A DNA stretch of 64,000 nucleotides. It comes from Orobanche coerulescens (Eukaryota > Streptophyta > Magnoliopsida > Lamiales > Orobanchaceae). The DNA is taken from positions 31,196,231-31,260,230 of the forward strand of contig CM065817.1 in assembly GCA_033398695.1 (NCBI GenBank), in the 5' to 3' direction. This document shows, in pieces, positions 34,321 through 46,324 of the stretch (position 1 is its first letter; each line of letters starts with the position of its first letter). Both the position numbers and the translations under genes were made by a program. A model generated the notes under the pieces. It was given only the letters and a program-made list of their open reading frames with translations. It searched no databases and was not told the origin of the DNA.

Positions 34321-36066
34321 TCAGTTTCATTCGTTTATAATTCGTATAGCGATGATTATAATTGTAAACTCTGTAGATTTGGATTGTATGTGGTTTTCCG
34401 ATTTTTGGGAGTTAAATCATAATGTATATGATTTACATTTGTTATTGGTATACTTGGTATCGAGGGTACATCTTTGTAAATACAAGGATGTGAATTATCT
34501 ATGCTCCATGGTATATTGGATCGTCGAACATTGAGGATAATCGTCGGTGATGGTTTTGACATCGAGCTTGCTCTCGAAGGACTCGGGGCAAGAATCCTAA
34601 TTTGATTTTGGTTTAATGTGGATTATTTCGATCATGCATAGTGTCGTTCATGTTATTGATTCATATGTTGTTCATGTTGATGAACATATTGATTTGAATA
34701 TGTGTATGCATAGTCGTATTGTGTGTGTTATGTTGATCCGATAGGATCATGTGATCTATGCTGAGGGCGCTGGATCAGATATCCACCTCGTGTTGATCCG
34801 ACGGGATGATCTTGGGATCTATGCTGAGGGCGCTGGATCATTGGACCGGTTTTTCCACCTCGTGTTGGTCCGATGGGATCATCTTGGGATCTATGCTGAT
34901 GGGCGCTGGATAATTGTATTACCCTGTGTTATGTCGATGAAATCATGTGGATTCGCATAGTTGGTTTTACCATGTATTGTTGTTGTGCATATGTATATTG
35001 TTGGTTATCCACCCCGTGTTGATCTAGTAGGATCATCTTGGGATCTATGCTGATGGGCGCTGGATCATGGGATTTCCATTGAATATACATTGTTGTTCTT
35101 GTTTTGAGCATATTGACGTTGTCATGTGAGTATGCATTTGTAGGTCTTGTGTTAGGACCATGTCCGTATGATGTATTGATCTGATCTCGGATTAGACTGA
35201 CATGATTGTCGTAGCATTGTGAATCTTGAGGTATGTTTCGCATTTCCCTTGGTATTTGTCTTTTGATGGACAATCGATTATCGTGTTGAGACCTGATGAT
35301 GCTACCCGATGGATTGGGTTGGACAGAGTTAGTAGATTTCGTAACAATGAGTTATGATGATGTTTTGAGAACCTTGGGTATTGTTGAGATATAGTACAAA
35401 TGCTTAGGTATGAGCTTATCATGTTGTTGAGGATACGAATTGTGAATCTTTGGTAAAGTTATGGCGGTAAGATTACAATGGTAGTATTCTTACTTTTTAT
35501 TTTCATTGGTATGTAATTATTGATGCGATGTGATTGTTATCATTGTTGAGTATTATGACTGGCCCTCTCGTGGGCTTTCTTTTTAGGTTCTTGGGTTATC
35601 GAGCTTGTAGCGGTCGTGAAGAGATGAGCTCCCCGAAAGATACTGGCTATGGCATGTGATTGTGAATCGAGTATTGTGAGTATGTTGTATTCCGCTGCTA
35701 GAGTATTTTTAACTGGTTGTCTTTTCCGCTGCGTGAGTATTTTTAATTGACCTTTCGATATCTGGTAACTTGAATTATTTTGAAAATGGTGTTCTAAACT
35801 GTTTTGTTGGTATGTGTAAGCGATAGCTTAACATATGTATTTAAGTTGTTGATTTTTGGCATTCCGGGCCTTGTAGTTTCAAATGAGATGTTACGACGAT
35901 TTTGATTAGCGGATTTTATAAAGTCTTCTAATGTTTTTAAAATATAGTACCATCGTTAGCCTCTTGGGCATTTGTAAATATTTGTGAAAATGTCTTTTAG
36001 CCTTGTGGGTTCCGTCTCGGGGCCCACAATGCTGTAATATTCCTGGATGGCTATGGGGGTGTTTCA
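34321..36066 (+). repeat. D 5' LTR, right part
   Basis: Its left part lies beyond element B. Ends GGGGGTGTTTCA at 36066 just before the primer site, with the CTGTAATATTCC box at about 36031. Also contains the 34731 minisatellite. Confidence 0.87.
34731..35070 (+). repeat. D LTR minisatellite, about 60-80-bp units, four copies
   Basis: Units contain GTTGATCCGANNGGATCAT and GATCTATGCTGAGGGCGCTGG, irregular in length. GATCC/GGATC arms give each unit internal dyad symmetry. Confidence 0.85.
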
Positions 36067-36071
36067 GAATA

Positions 36072-36083
36072 TGGTATCGGAGC
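36072..36083 (+). other. D primer binding site
   Basis: TGGTATCGGAGC, one mismatch from the tRNA-Met complement, five bases after the LTR. Confidence 0.88.
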
Positions 36084-37028
36084 TTAGGTTGAGAAAACCT
36101 AAGCAGTTGGGTCGAGTCGAGTCGTGCTTTTATCACATCATTCGAGTTGTCGATTGACGAATATTAGAGCCCTCGGTTTTGTTGTTCACACGGGCTTGTG
36201 CGTTATGTGATTTACCAATGTGGTACTGGGGTTGTTGTAAACTTTTTCAAATGGTATTAACGTATGTGTTGTATTCTCGAGTTGAACTGAGTTTGCAAAA
36301 TGTGTGTTTTGAAAATATCTATGTCGAGGATTTTTCTAGAGTTGAGACATGTGCCAGTATCACGGGGAATCGTCGGCTTCACGATCTGTAAGTATTTGGA
36401 TTTTTAAATTGCACTGAGATTTGTTGCCATTCAAAGTTGATATGCTTTGAGATTCAGAAAGATATTATGTGTCACAGTATGAGGTGACAGAGTTGAGACA
36501 GGATTGATGATCTTAAGAAGCTATGATTTTGGAAATCAATATGTCGGTTAAATTTTGGAACAGAGTTGTGCATTTGGGAGAAATATTGTACATGGTTGAG
36601 AAGAACATGTAGTCATGTTAATTCATTTTGAGACATATGAACTGTTTTCGAGCATTTGAAAATGATACTTTTCAAAATGAATGTTTCACAGATGTTTTAC
36701 GGAAAATGATTTTTGGGCCGAGACCCAATCAATTTTGAAATAGTTTTATAACTCAGGACTTGGGATCCAAAAGGGTTTTCTACTTTATAAACTTCTTGTA
36801 ATGTGGAACGGGATTGGGCTGAGACCCTAATGTTTCTAAAAGGCTTTTCTGTTTTCAAAAGAACTCCCGAGATTTGTAAAACACTTTACCAATCGTTTAT
36901 CTATTTTATTACTACCTTTCGGGGTTTTGATTTATTTGTTGAAACAAAACTTCTAGGGTAGTCTTTCGTTGTGTTTGATTTGTCGATTATTCAATGTTTT
37001 GTCATAGCATAGTTGAGGTGATCCAGGA
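36084..37028 (+). other. D internal region, part 1, noncoding
   Basis: Starts with the leader phrase CTTAGGTTGAGAAAACCTAAG shared by other Gypsy leaders here (a small inverted repeat). No Gag, zinc knuckle or pol motif in any frame. Ends at CAGGA (37024-37028), where E inserted. Confidence 0.75.
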
Positions 37029-38650
37029 TGTAACACCCCAAACTAGGCGGATATTACAGTGCCGTAGATCCCCAACTGGGACCCACCAGGCAAAGGAAAA
37101 TGAATGAATTACACAAGATAAATGTAGTACCGAACTACATTACAACAATAATTACTCCGATGAGGAGTTTAGTTACAACACACCAGGACAATACCAAATA
37201 CTAGTGTATTTTATATGAAGATAAAATACACAACACTGAATGAAACGGAGTATTCAAATGAAAGTCTGCAGCGGAAAATAAAGGACAATAACATGAATAA
37301 CTGAAAGATCGGGCCCCCCTACTAGTATCACTAGGACTCCTCGACATCAACATGCTATTCTGCAGCGTTTGCCTTGCCATGACCTGAAAAACAAAATCCC
37401 TGGATGGGGTCACATAAAGAACAACAATCCTCAAGGGTTGAAAATACTCAATCATGATTAATCAAGTTATGAAATATTCTTAGTTATGAATTACGCCAAG
37501 AGGAGTATCATAGTACGCCCGTAATGTTCTGTGCAAGTGTACAACATCCGTCCGTGTACCTAATTAGTCTCACGGTGTAACGCTTTCCCGTGTGCACGGT
37601 CTAATGTATCGGTGAACCCAATACATAAACCATCGTGTGCCCGACTAAAAATTCCACACAGCCACACCCGGCCACGCAATATGAACCCAGAAGGTCATAT
37701 GAACGAGAATGACCGTAATGAATATCAATGAATAAATAATAATCTGACAAGGTCAAGAATGACTCACCGAGATGAAAATAGTAGTGAAGTAAATGAGAGC
37801 TCAATGAAATGATTGGAACCGTCGTTCCTTATGACTGAAGTGATTTATTGACGATATCAAGTTTTAATATGATTAATACAATGATGAATGAGTTATGATT
37901 ATGAATGATCAACAACAAAAGGTATGAATATCCTTTTAACCGAGTAAGAATTAACTTACACAATACCGGTGACAATTATCCTTCCACGAACAACGTCCTA
38001 ATTGAGATATCGGTCGCTCGAACAACCTTGAATTATACAATATCCAACAATCCGTTCAATATACGAATCAAACACGAATATAACGAACTCCAAACGTCGA
38101 TACGATAAAACTAAGTCCATTGAGGCATTAAAACAAACACGTTGCGTCCAAACTCCGATTGTTTACCATCAAACTTCAATATACCAATATCAAATCCCCC
38201 AAGAAGTGTTTCAAACCAACAAAACATCTTCAATATGATTAATAATCCAAGACGAATATCCGAAAACGTGATTTCAACGACAATTAATCGAAAACCCCCA
38301 ATTTCAACTCGATATTCAAAGTGTTCTTGAATATTCCCTCAATAATCCAATGAATCCTTATACAAACTCATAATCATATACATATCCCTTCATATAACAT
38401 GATTATAACGTCCAAAACATCATATATCAACACAAAATCGAAGTCCAAGGTGTTGAAGGAATTACCTCTTGAAGATCCAAGTACTTTAATCCGAAGAACA
38501 CGCGTTTAATCGAGTATCCAAGCTTCCCAAATGATTGAAGGTGATGAATAATTCACACTCAAATGATAATTGATGAAGAAAACTCTCCTCAAGCTTCTCT
38601 CTCGTAAAAGGTGGAAAATCGAAGGAATGAGCCGAAATGCTCAAAAATGA

Positions 38651-38658
38651 ATTTATAG
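38651..38658 (-). promoter_or_regulatory. Putative TATA box, E left LTR
   Basis: CTATAAAT on the minus strand, about 15 bp downstream of the palindrome array. Same in the right LTR at 45618-45625. Confidence 0.62.
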
Positions 38659-38673
38659 GGGTTACTACCTGCC

Positions 38674-38963
38674 GACACGGCCCGCGGCCGATTGGCACGG
38701 CCGTGTCGCATACCTGGCCGACAGGGACTCGACCGTGTCCCGCTTGACACGGTCGCGCGCGAGGGCCTTCCGACAGATGACCCGTCCGACAATGACTTCG
38801 GCATGACTCGACCGCGCTGCACGACACGGCGCGGCCGGGCGCTTCTCTCGCTTATCCGGAAGAGTCCGACTCGGCCGTGCTAGACGACACGGCCGGGTCC
38901 CGAGGCAGACTTCGGCATTTTCCGACGAGTACGGCACGGGCCGTGTTGGACGACACGGCCGAA
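38674..38963 (-). repeat. Palindrome array, ACACGGCCGTGT type, E left LTR
   Basis: Repeated GACACGGCCG, CACGGCCGTGTC and related half-sites in about 290 bp of GC-rich sequence within an AT-rich LTR. Confidence 0.92.
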
Positions 38964-39334
38964 GTTCGTTCGGCGTTGATCGCCAACACCGAAAATGAGC
39001 GGTTGAGCTAAAACGACCATAACTCTCTCGTCCGGACTCCGATTGACTCACCGTTTGAACCATTGGAAAGCTAACTCGATGCTCTATAATATTGCAAAGA
39101 TTTAGAATTTTAGGAGTTACCAAAAATTAATGGTGATCTAACAAAGTCGAACTCATATGAGGAAAGTTGAAACAATGAACAATAACGATACACAACTCGA
39201 AGTTTCTACGAACGGTGAACACGGGTGAATTAACATGATTGATGAATGATTATAAATGAGTGAAAATACACTGAGTGACAATCACCGAATGAAATTACTG
39301 AATGATAATGACTGAATTAGAACCGGGTATTACA

Positions 39335-39370
39335 TACACCCCCCCTTAAAAGAGTTTCGTCCCCGAAACT
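39335..39370 (-). other. E polypurine tract and upstream hairpin
   Basis: Hairpin AGTTTCG-GGGA-CGAAACT (39353-39370) and the purine run TTAAGGGGGGGTGTA (39335-39349) before the LTR. The pol stop (39369-39371) overlaps the hairpin. Confidence 0.88.
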
Positions 39371-40535
39371 AAGGGTCAAACAACTCGGGATAACCCTCCC
39401 GCATACTATCCTCGGTTTCCCAAGTAGCCTCTTTGACTCCGTGTCTAGACCACTGAATCTTGACAAAAGGAATCGTCTTATTCCTCAACTGTTTGATTCG
39501 CCGCTCCAACACTCGTACAGGACGCTCCTCGTACGAATGATCATCCGCGATCTCGATTTCGTCGAACTGAAGTATGTGGCTCCGGTCGGCAACATACTTC
39601 CGCAACTGAGAGACATGAAACACATTATGAATTCGGCTCAACGCCGGAGGTAACGCCAATCGATAAGCTAACTCGCCTACTCGATCCAAAATTTCAAACG
39701 GTCCAATGAATCTCGGACTCAACTTCCCCCGTTTTCCGAAACGGAAAATACCTCGACTCGGGGATAACTTGACCAAAACATGATCACCCGTCTCGAACTC
39801 CAGTGGTCGACGACGATTATCTGCATATGATTTCTGTCGACTCTGAGCTGTCAACATACGACTCTTTATCAAAGCAACCTTCTCCCGGGCGGCTATAAGC
39901 ATATTGGGTTCGGTGCCGATTGATTCTGACAAGTCATCCCAACACAAGGGAGATCGACAACGACGACCGTACAAGGCCTCGTAAGGTGCCATCTTAATGG
40001 AGGCATGCCAACTATTATTATACGTGAACTCGATCAGCGGTAGTTGGGCTTCCCAATCGTCCTTCCAATCGAGGACGCAAGCTCTCAACATGTCCTCTAA
40101 TGTCTGAATAGTCCTCTCTGATTGTCCGTCGGACTGAGGATGAAAGGCAGTACTGAGATTAAGCTGAGTTCCCATAGCACGATGAACTGATTTCCAAAAA
40201 TGAGACACAAATCGTCCGTCACGATCGGAAACGATACTCTTAGGAGTACCGTGCAGTCTAACTATCTCCTTGATGAATAACTAGGCCAGTCTCTCGGGAC
40301 CCCACGTATCCTTGATCTCAAGGAAATGAGCTGATTTAGTTAAGCGGTCCACAATCACCCAGATCGTATTCATGCCACGACGACTCGTCGGCAACTCGTG
40401 ATGAAATCCATAGAAATGTCTTCCCACTTCCACTGGAATAGGGAGAGGTTTCAAGATACCCGGCCGCCGATGTTCAATCTTGACTTGTTGGCAAGTTAAG
40501 CATCTCGAAACAAATTCTGCGACTTCTCGCTTCAT
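39369..40535 (-). pseudogene. E pol: integrase and chromodomain-like tail
   Basis: Two frames. From 40535: [14 protein letters not shown] and [26 protein letters not shown], the end of the zinc finger and first part of the core, with a TAG near 40281. From 40208: [40 protein letters not shown] with the catalytic Glu, [28 protein letters not shown], the GPF module [29 protein letters not shown] and VKIQWSRHGVKEATWETEDSM ending ELFDP at the natural stop. The second half is the cleanest code in E. Confidence 0.9.
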
Positions 40536-41107
40536 ATTACTCCACCAAGGTAATTTTGTTTCAAGTCCTTGTACATCTTGTGGACCGGATGAATAGAATA
40601 AGGGGTAGCATGAGCTTCTCTCAAAATAGAGTTTTTCAACTCATCATTCGCGATACGCACAACCGGTTCTTAAACCTCAAAAGTCCATCCTCCGGATCAC
40701 GAATCCAGGGCTTTTCCCCGAGCCACATCCTCTCGAATGCGCAACAATGCCGAGTCCGAACCCCGATTCTCCCCGATTGCATCCTCAAGAGATGATGAAA
40801 TCTCTAACATACAAAGCCGTCCCTCGAACTCGCCGGCTGCACCTGGTCTCGGGTCTAAGAAATTTCGTTGGAGTTCCTTCGAATCGATAAACGAGCAAGC
40901 ATCTCGCTCCCGAACGGACTTACGACTCAAGGCGTCGGCGACAACGTTCGCCTTCCCCGGTTGGTAAAGGATCTCGATATCATAATCTTTGATTAATTCC
41001 CACCACCGCATCTGTCGCATATTTAACTCCTTGTGAGTAAATATATACTTCAATTCTTGTGATTGGTTAAGATCTGACAGGTGATGCCATAAAGACAACG
41101 ACGCCAA
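40536..41107 (-). pseudogene. E pol: RNase H end and integrase N-terminus, scrambled
   Basis: Reads [47 protein letters not shown], then a frame-shifted spacer and zinc finger. The RNase H core upstream is badly eroded: LELAAVV is only glimpsed near 41150. Confidence 0.8.
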
Positions 41108-41402
41108 ATCCCCAACGCGAAAACCACGGCTGCTAGCTCCAGATCGTGGGTTGGATAATTGACCAACTAATCCGAGGAAACATCGGATTTACTTAATATC
41201 TTTCGGAGGTTGCCAATCTCGGATAGTCTCCATCTTCTGAGGGTCGACACGAACTCTGTCAGATGAAATTACATGCCCGAGAAATTCACTTCGGACCTCC
41301 AGAACTCACATTTGGAAAACTTTCCATAAAGTTGCTCTCGTCTCAACACGTCGAGAACCTGATGAAGATGAACCTCGTGTTCCTCTCGATCACGAGACTA
41401 AA

Positions 41403-41891
41403 TCAAAATGTCATCGATGGAGACAACAACAAACCGATCCAAAAGTCGATGAAAACCCGATTCATTAACTCCATGAATACCGCAGGTGTAATAGTTAGTC
41501 CGAACGGCATAACTACGAACTCATAATGACCATAGCGTGTACGAAACGCTGTCCTCGCGATATCCGATTCTCGAATTCGCAACTGGTGATATCCAGATCT
41601 TAAGTCAATCTTGGAAAATATCAAGCTCCCTGAAGTTGATCTAAAAGATCATCAATACGAGGTAAAGGATACTACTCTTGATCATCACCTGTTCAACTCA
41701 CGGTAATCGATACACAAGCGAAAAGAACTATCATTCTTCTTGACAAACAAAGATCGTGCTCCCCACGGGGACGTACTCGGTTGGATATAACCTTTCTCGA
41801 ACAATTCCTCAAGTTGATTCTTCAACTCTCGCATTTCGGTCGGGGCCATCCGATACGGTGCCTTCGATAAATGGGACGTACCGGCTCCCAC
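41403..41891 (-). pseudogene. E pol: reverse transcriptase fragments
   Basis: [41 protein letters not shown] (41891-41685), then after a shift [34 protein letters not shown] and [11 protein letters not shown] (41624-41403). The catalytic Asp pair is outside the open part. The thumb region (41160-41400) is present but deleted in places. Confidence 0.85.
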
Positions 41892-41949
41892 TCACTCCTG
41901 AATTCCTCTACTCTATGTGAAGGCAACTAGATAACTCGTCTGGAAATAC

Positions 41950-42340
41950 ATCGTCAATCGATGACAATGATACCACGAATGATTGAACATTTCGATTGCC
42001 CTAGAATGGTCAATCGATAAAAAGAGATACCAATAATAATTGAAGAACTCGATTGCCTTAGAAAGGCCAATCGATGAAAATGATACAATGAATGTTTGAA
42101 TAACTCGATTGCCTTTGAAAGGCCAATTGATGAAAATGATACAATGAATGATTGAATGACTCGATTGCCTTAGAAAGGCCAATCGATGAAAATAATACAA
42201 AGAATGATTGAATAACTCGATTGCCTTAGAAAGGCCAATCGATGGAAATGATACAAGGAATGATTGAATAACTCGATTGCCTTAGAAAGGCCAATCGATG
42301 AAAATGATATAATGAATGCTTGAATAGTTCGATTACGGAA
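41950..42340 (-). repeat. 56-bp minisatellite inside E pol, about seven copies
   Basis: Units of exactly 56 bp in the best-kept part (unit starts at 42214 and 42270), each with CGATTGCCTT and AAGGCCAATCG, complementary arms that could form a hairpin. The unit length is not a multiple of three. It lies where the protease-to-reverse-transcriptase linker is expected. Confidence 0.93.
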
Positions 42341-43455
42341 TTTCTCTGCTTCCACCATAATAGAAATTCTACTGGAACAACGGGGATTACTTCCCTGAAG
42401 CACACATTCGACAACCAACGACGGAAAGATAGCGACCAAACGCTAACAAATACTGAGGATAGTATCAAGACGGTTAAACCAACTAATACCGAAATTACAT
42501 CGTCCTAAGATAAATTCACCACGATTAGGTCCACCAACCAATCGCGGTTACTAAGCTTACTTAGGTATGATTCGAAAATTCTTCCATCGTCAGTAGACCG
42601 ATGGTATGAGGTCAACATGCAATAGTACTATCCCGAAATAAGTCTATTCAAGCATGATTCGAAAATGAATGAATGCGGTGTACCAAAGATCAAAAGGTAC
42701 ACACAAGTTGAAATAAAATTACGAGTATACCCGAAATCATTCGACCACCGGATCATCGATCCTCCTCATCATATGAATCAGGACTTGCCGGGTCCCCGAA
42801 CCGTACGCCTCGTCTCGATAAATACGAGCTCCAACTCTATTTGCTTCCATTGCCTTAAACGACGATGACAAAGCGGTCGATTAAACGCTGGTTGCTTCGG
42901 GGCTCGAGATGCGCGAGCCGACTTGGAGTCCTTTCGGCAAAAACGGGCCTTATGCCCAAAATTCCCACAATTATAGCACGTGATAGACGGTTTGGACACT
43001 CGGTCGAAATGACCCTGCCCACAATTGAAACAGTGATGGCCGAATCGCCGCCGGATCGAGATCCCGCACGATTATGCGCCGTAGAGGTCGCTCGAAACGA
43101 TAGGACTCACACGAGGCTTCTAGAAGGTTGATCGACCGCCTTCGGATTGATTACGCTTCGTCGATTTCTTGCCGATGATGAAGGTTGTTGTTCAAGACTT
43201 TCCTTAGCAATGGCTCATACGGGAGAGTTCTCTCGATTAATCCGCCAAAGTGGCGCAATGATGATTGTGCAACCGCATACGGGTCATCATGGCCTGCATA
43301 AAAAGTGAGTGGATCAACCCAACATCTTCTCGATCGAGCCGAGTCCTCGCACGATTTCCGGCTGAGTGATTATTTCTCGGAGTTCGGTTCGCACCGCGGC
43401 CTCTTCTCGTGCATCCCCTGACAGCTCTCTCCATACGGAAGTAGGAAGGTCGCAT
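42341..43455 (-). pseudogene. E gag and protease remnant with one intact zinc knuckle
   Basis: A frame from 42999 encodes CYNCGNFGHKARFC, a complete CCHC knuckle, followed by a basic linker. Near 42690 a degenerate protease active site is visible (PFD then FI) with indels. The capsid core seen in A, C and F (GWENWLFEMEK and following) is not recognisable upstream; only a short frame at 43237-43455 rich in Arg remains. Gag is either deleted or heavily corrupted here. Confidence 0.72.
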
Positions 43456-43974
43456 AATGATTATATTTCCCGCATGATTAGCACGTTATGATTATGTCAT
43501 GAGATGATAAAAATGAGTATACATGCTCTAACTTAGTGATTATATGAATGATTTACTGAAGTTACATGATTATCTGATGAAATTCTTAAAATGATTATCT
43601 TGAATAACTTAACAAGATTGATAATATGATCATCCAGATTGACAACTGAGTAATGAAATGAATTGAGTAATTAATGAGTTAACATGATCGTCCTGATTAT
43701 TAACTGAGTATTGAAATGAATTAAGTGATTAATGAGATAACATGATCGTCCTAATCACAATGAATGATGATGTTTGAGGATTGTTAATTGATGAATGATG
43801 AATGAATGACTATTTCCAGAAATTATACCATGGCGTTAGAAATCTTACAGTTCTTTCGGTCTGATTGGCTCGGCATTTGCACAGGTCACACGTGGCGCGA
43901 AAGTCCAATGATACTAGTCTGATGACGATGATTTCAAATGAGACATGACTCGGAAGGTAGTATTCAAAACCACT
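43456..43974 (-). other. E untranslated leader, AT-rich, with diverged repeats
   Basis: Holds about three diverged copies of a 60-65-bp unit containing GAATTGAGTAATTAATGAG and ATGATCGTCC (43600-43760). No protein supported. Confidence 0.7.
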
Positions 43975-43985
43975 CTCCGATACCA
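43975..43985 (-). other. E primer binding site
   Basis: TGGTATCGGAG on the minus strand, four bases from the right LTR. One mismatch to tRNA-Met. Confidence 0.85.
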
Positions 43986-43989
43986 ACTC

Positions 43990-46319
43990 TGTAACACCCT
44001 AAACTAGGCGGATATTACAGTGCCGTAGATCCCCAACAGGGACCCACCAGGCAAATGAAAATGAATGAATTACACAAGATAAATCTAGTACCGAACTACA
44101 TTACAACAATAATTACTCCGATGAGGAGTTTAGTTACAACACACCAGGACAATACCGAATACTAGTGTATTTTATATGAAGATAAAATACACAACACTGA
44201 ATGAAACAGAGTATTCAAATGAAAGTCTGCAGCGGAAAATAAAGGACAATAACATGAATAACTGAAAGATCGGGGCCCCCTACTAGTATCACTAGGACTC
44301 CTCGACATCAACATGCTATTCCCGTGCGTTTGCCTTGCCATGACCTGAAAAACAAAATCCCCAGACGGGTCGACATAAAGAACAACAATCCTCAAGGGTT
44401 GAAAATACTCAATCATGATTAATCAAGTTATGAAATATTCTTAGTTATGAATTACGCTGAAGAGGAGTATCATAGTACGCCCGTAATGTTCTGTGCAAGT
44501 GTACAACATCCGTCCGTGTACCTAATTAGTCTCACGGTGTAACGCTTTCCCGTGTGCACGGTCTAATGTATCGGTGAACCCAATACATAAACCATCGTGT
44601 GCCCGACTAAAAATTCCACACAGCCACACCCGGCCACGCAATATGAACCCAGAAGTTCATATGAACGAGAATGACCGTAATGAATATCACTGAATAAATA
44701 ATAATCTGACAAGGTCAAGAATGACTCACCGAGATGAAAATAGTAGTGAAGTAAATGACAGCTCAATGAAATGATTGAACCGCTGCTCCTTATGACTGAA
44801 GTGATTTATTGACGATAACAAGTTTTAATATGATTAATACAATGATGAATGAGTTATGATTATGAATGATCAACAACAAAAGGTATGAATATCCTTTTAA
44901 CCGAGTAAGAATTAACTTACACAATACCGGTGACAATTATCCTTCCACGAACAACGTCCTAATTGAGATATCGGTCGCTCGAACAACCTTGAATTATACA
45001 ATATCCAACAATCCGTTCAATATACAAATCAAACACGAATATAACGAACTCAAAACGTCGATACGATAAAACTAAGTCCATTGAGGCATTAAAAAAAACA
45101 TGTTGCGTCCAAACTCCGATTGTTTACAATCAAACTTCAATATACCAATATCAAATCCCCCAAGAAGTGTTTCAAACCAACAAAACATCTTCAATATGAT
45201 TAATAATCCAAGACGAATATCCGAAAACGTGATTTCAACGACAATTAATCGAAAACCCCCAATTTCAACTCGATATTCAAAGTGCTCTTGAATATTCCCT
45301 CAATAATCCAATGAATCCTTATACAAACTCATAATCATATACATATCCCTTCATATAACATGATTATAACGTCCAAAACATCATATATCAACACAAAATC
45401 GAAGTCCAAGGTGTTGAAGGAATTACCTCTTGAAGATCCAAGTACTTTAATCCGAAGAACACGTGTTTAATCGAGTATCCAAGCTTCCCAAATGATTGAA
45501 GGTGATGAAAAATACACACTCAAATGATAATTGATGAAGAAAACTCTCCCTCAATCTTCTCTCTCTCGTAAAAGGTGGAAAAACTGGAAGGAATGAGCTG
45601 AAATGCTCAAAAAATGAATTTATAGGGGTTGACTACCCTGCCGGACACGGCCCGTGCCGATCGGCACGGTCGTGTCGCACAGCTGGCCGACAGCTGGCTG
45701 ACAGGGACTCGACCGTGTCCTGCTTGACACGGTCGCGGCGCGGAGGGCCTTCCGACAGTGACCCGTCCGACAATGACTTCGGCATGACTCGACCGCGCTG
45801 CACGACACGGCCGGCGTGGCCGGGCGCCGGTTCTCGCTTATCCTAAGAGTCCGACTCGCCGCGCTGCATTTGACACGGTCGGGTCCCGAGGCGAGACTTC
45901 GGCATTTTCCGGACGAGTACGCACGGGCCGTGTCGGACGACACGGCCGAAGTTCGTCGGCGGTGATCGCCAACACCAAAAATGAGCGGTTGAGCTAAACG
46001 ACCATAACTCTCTCGTCCGGACTCCGATTGACTCACCGTTTGAACCATTGGAAAGCTAACTCGATGCTCTATAATATTGCAAAGATTTAGAATTTTTGGA
46101 GTTACCAAAAATTAATGGTGATCTAACAAAGTCGAACTCATATGAGGAAAGTTGAAACAATGAACAATAACGATACACAACTCGAAGTTTCTACGAACGG
46201 TGAACACGGGTGAATGAACATGATTGATGAATGATTATAAATGAGTGAAAATCCACTGAGTGACAATCACCGAATGAAATTACTGAATGATAATGACTAA
46301 ATTAGAACCGGGTATTACA
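43990..46319 (-). repeat. E right (5') LTR, 2330 bp
   Basis: TGTAACACCC to GGGTATTACA; pair of 37029-39334. Putative TATA at 45618-45625. Confidence 0.94.
45644..45948 (-). repeat. Palindrome array, ACACGGCCGTGT type, E right LTR
   Basis: Same array as the left LTR but with several insertions and substitutions; it is the main site of divergence between the two LTRs. Confidence 0.92.
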
Positions 46320-46324
46320 TAGGA

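Larger units (their letters stand above)
37029..39334 (-). repeat. E left (3') LTR, 2306 bp
   Basis: TGTAACACCCC to GGGTATTACA. Nearly the same as the right LTR outside the palindrome array, where most differences lie. No coding. Confidence 0.94.
37029..46319 (-). mobile_element. Element E: full-length Ty3/Gypsy (Tekay/Del-like), decayed
   Basis: Complete minus-strand element, 9291 bp, with LTRs 37029-39334 and 43990-46319. Flanks are CAGGA (37024-37028) on the left and TAGGA (46320-46324) on the right, a 5-bp duplication with one difference. Internal order from right: primer site, AT-rich leader, damaged gag, zinc knuckle, a minisatellite, reverse transcriptase, RNase H, integrase, hairpin and polypurine tract. 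The capsid region typical of relatives is not recognisable. Confidence 0.93.

Noticed and set aside
37029..46319. A host gene captured in element E's leader or internal region
   Set aside because: All readable protein is retroelement pol or a zinc knuckle; the remainder is tandem repeat or AT-rich leader.
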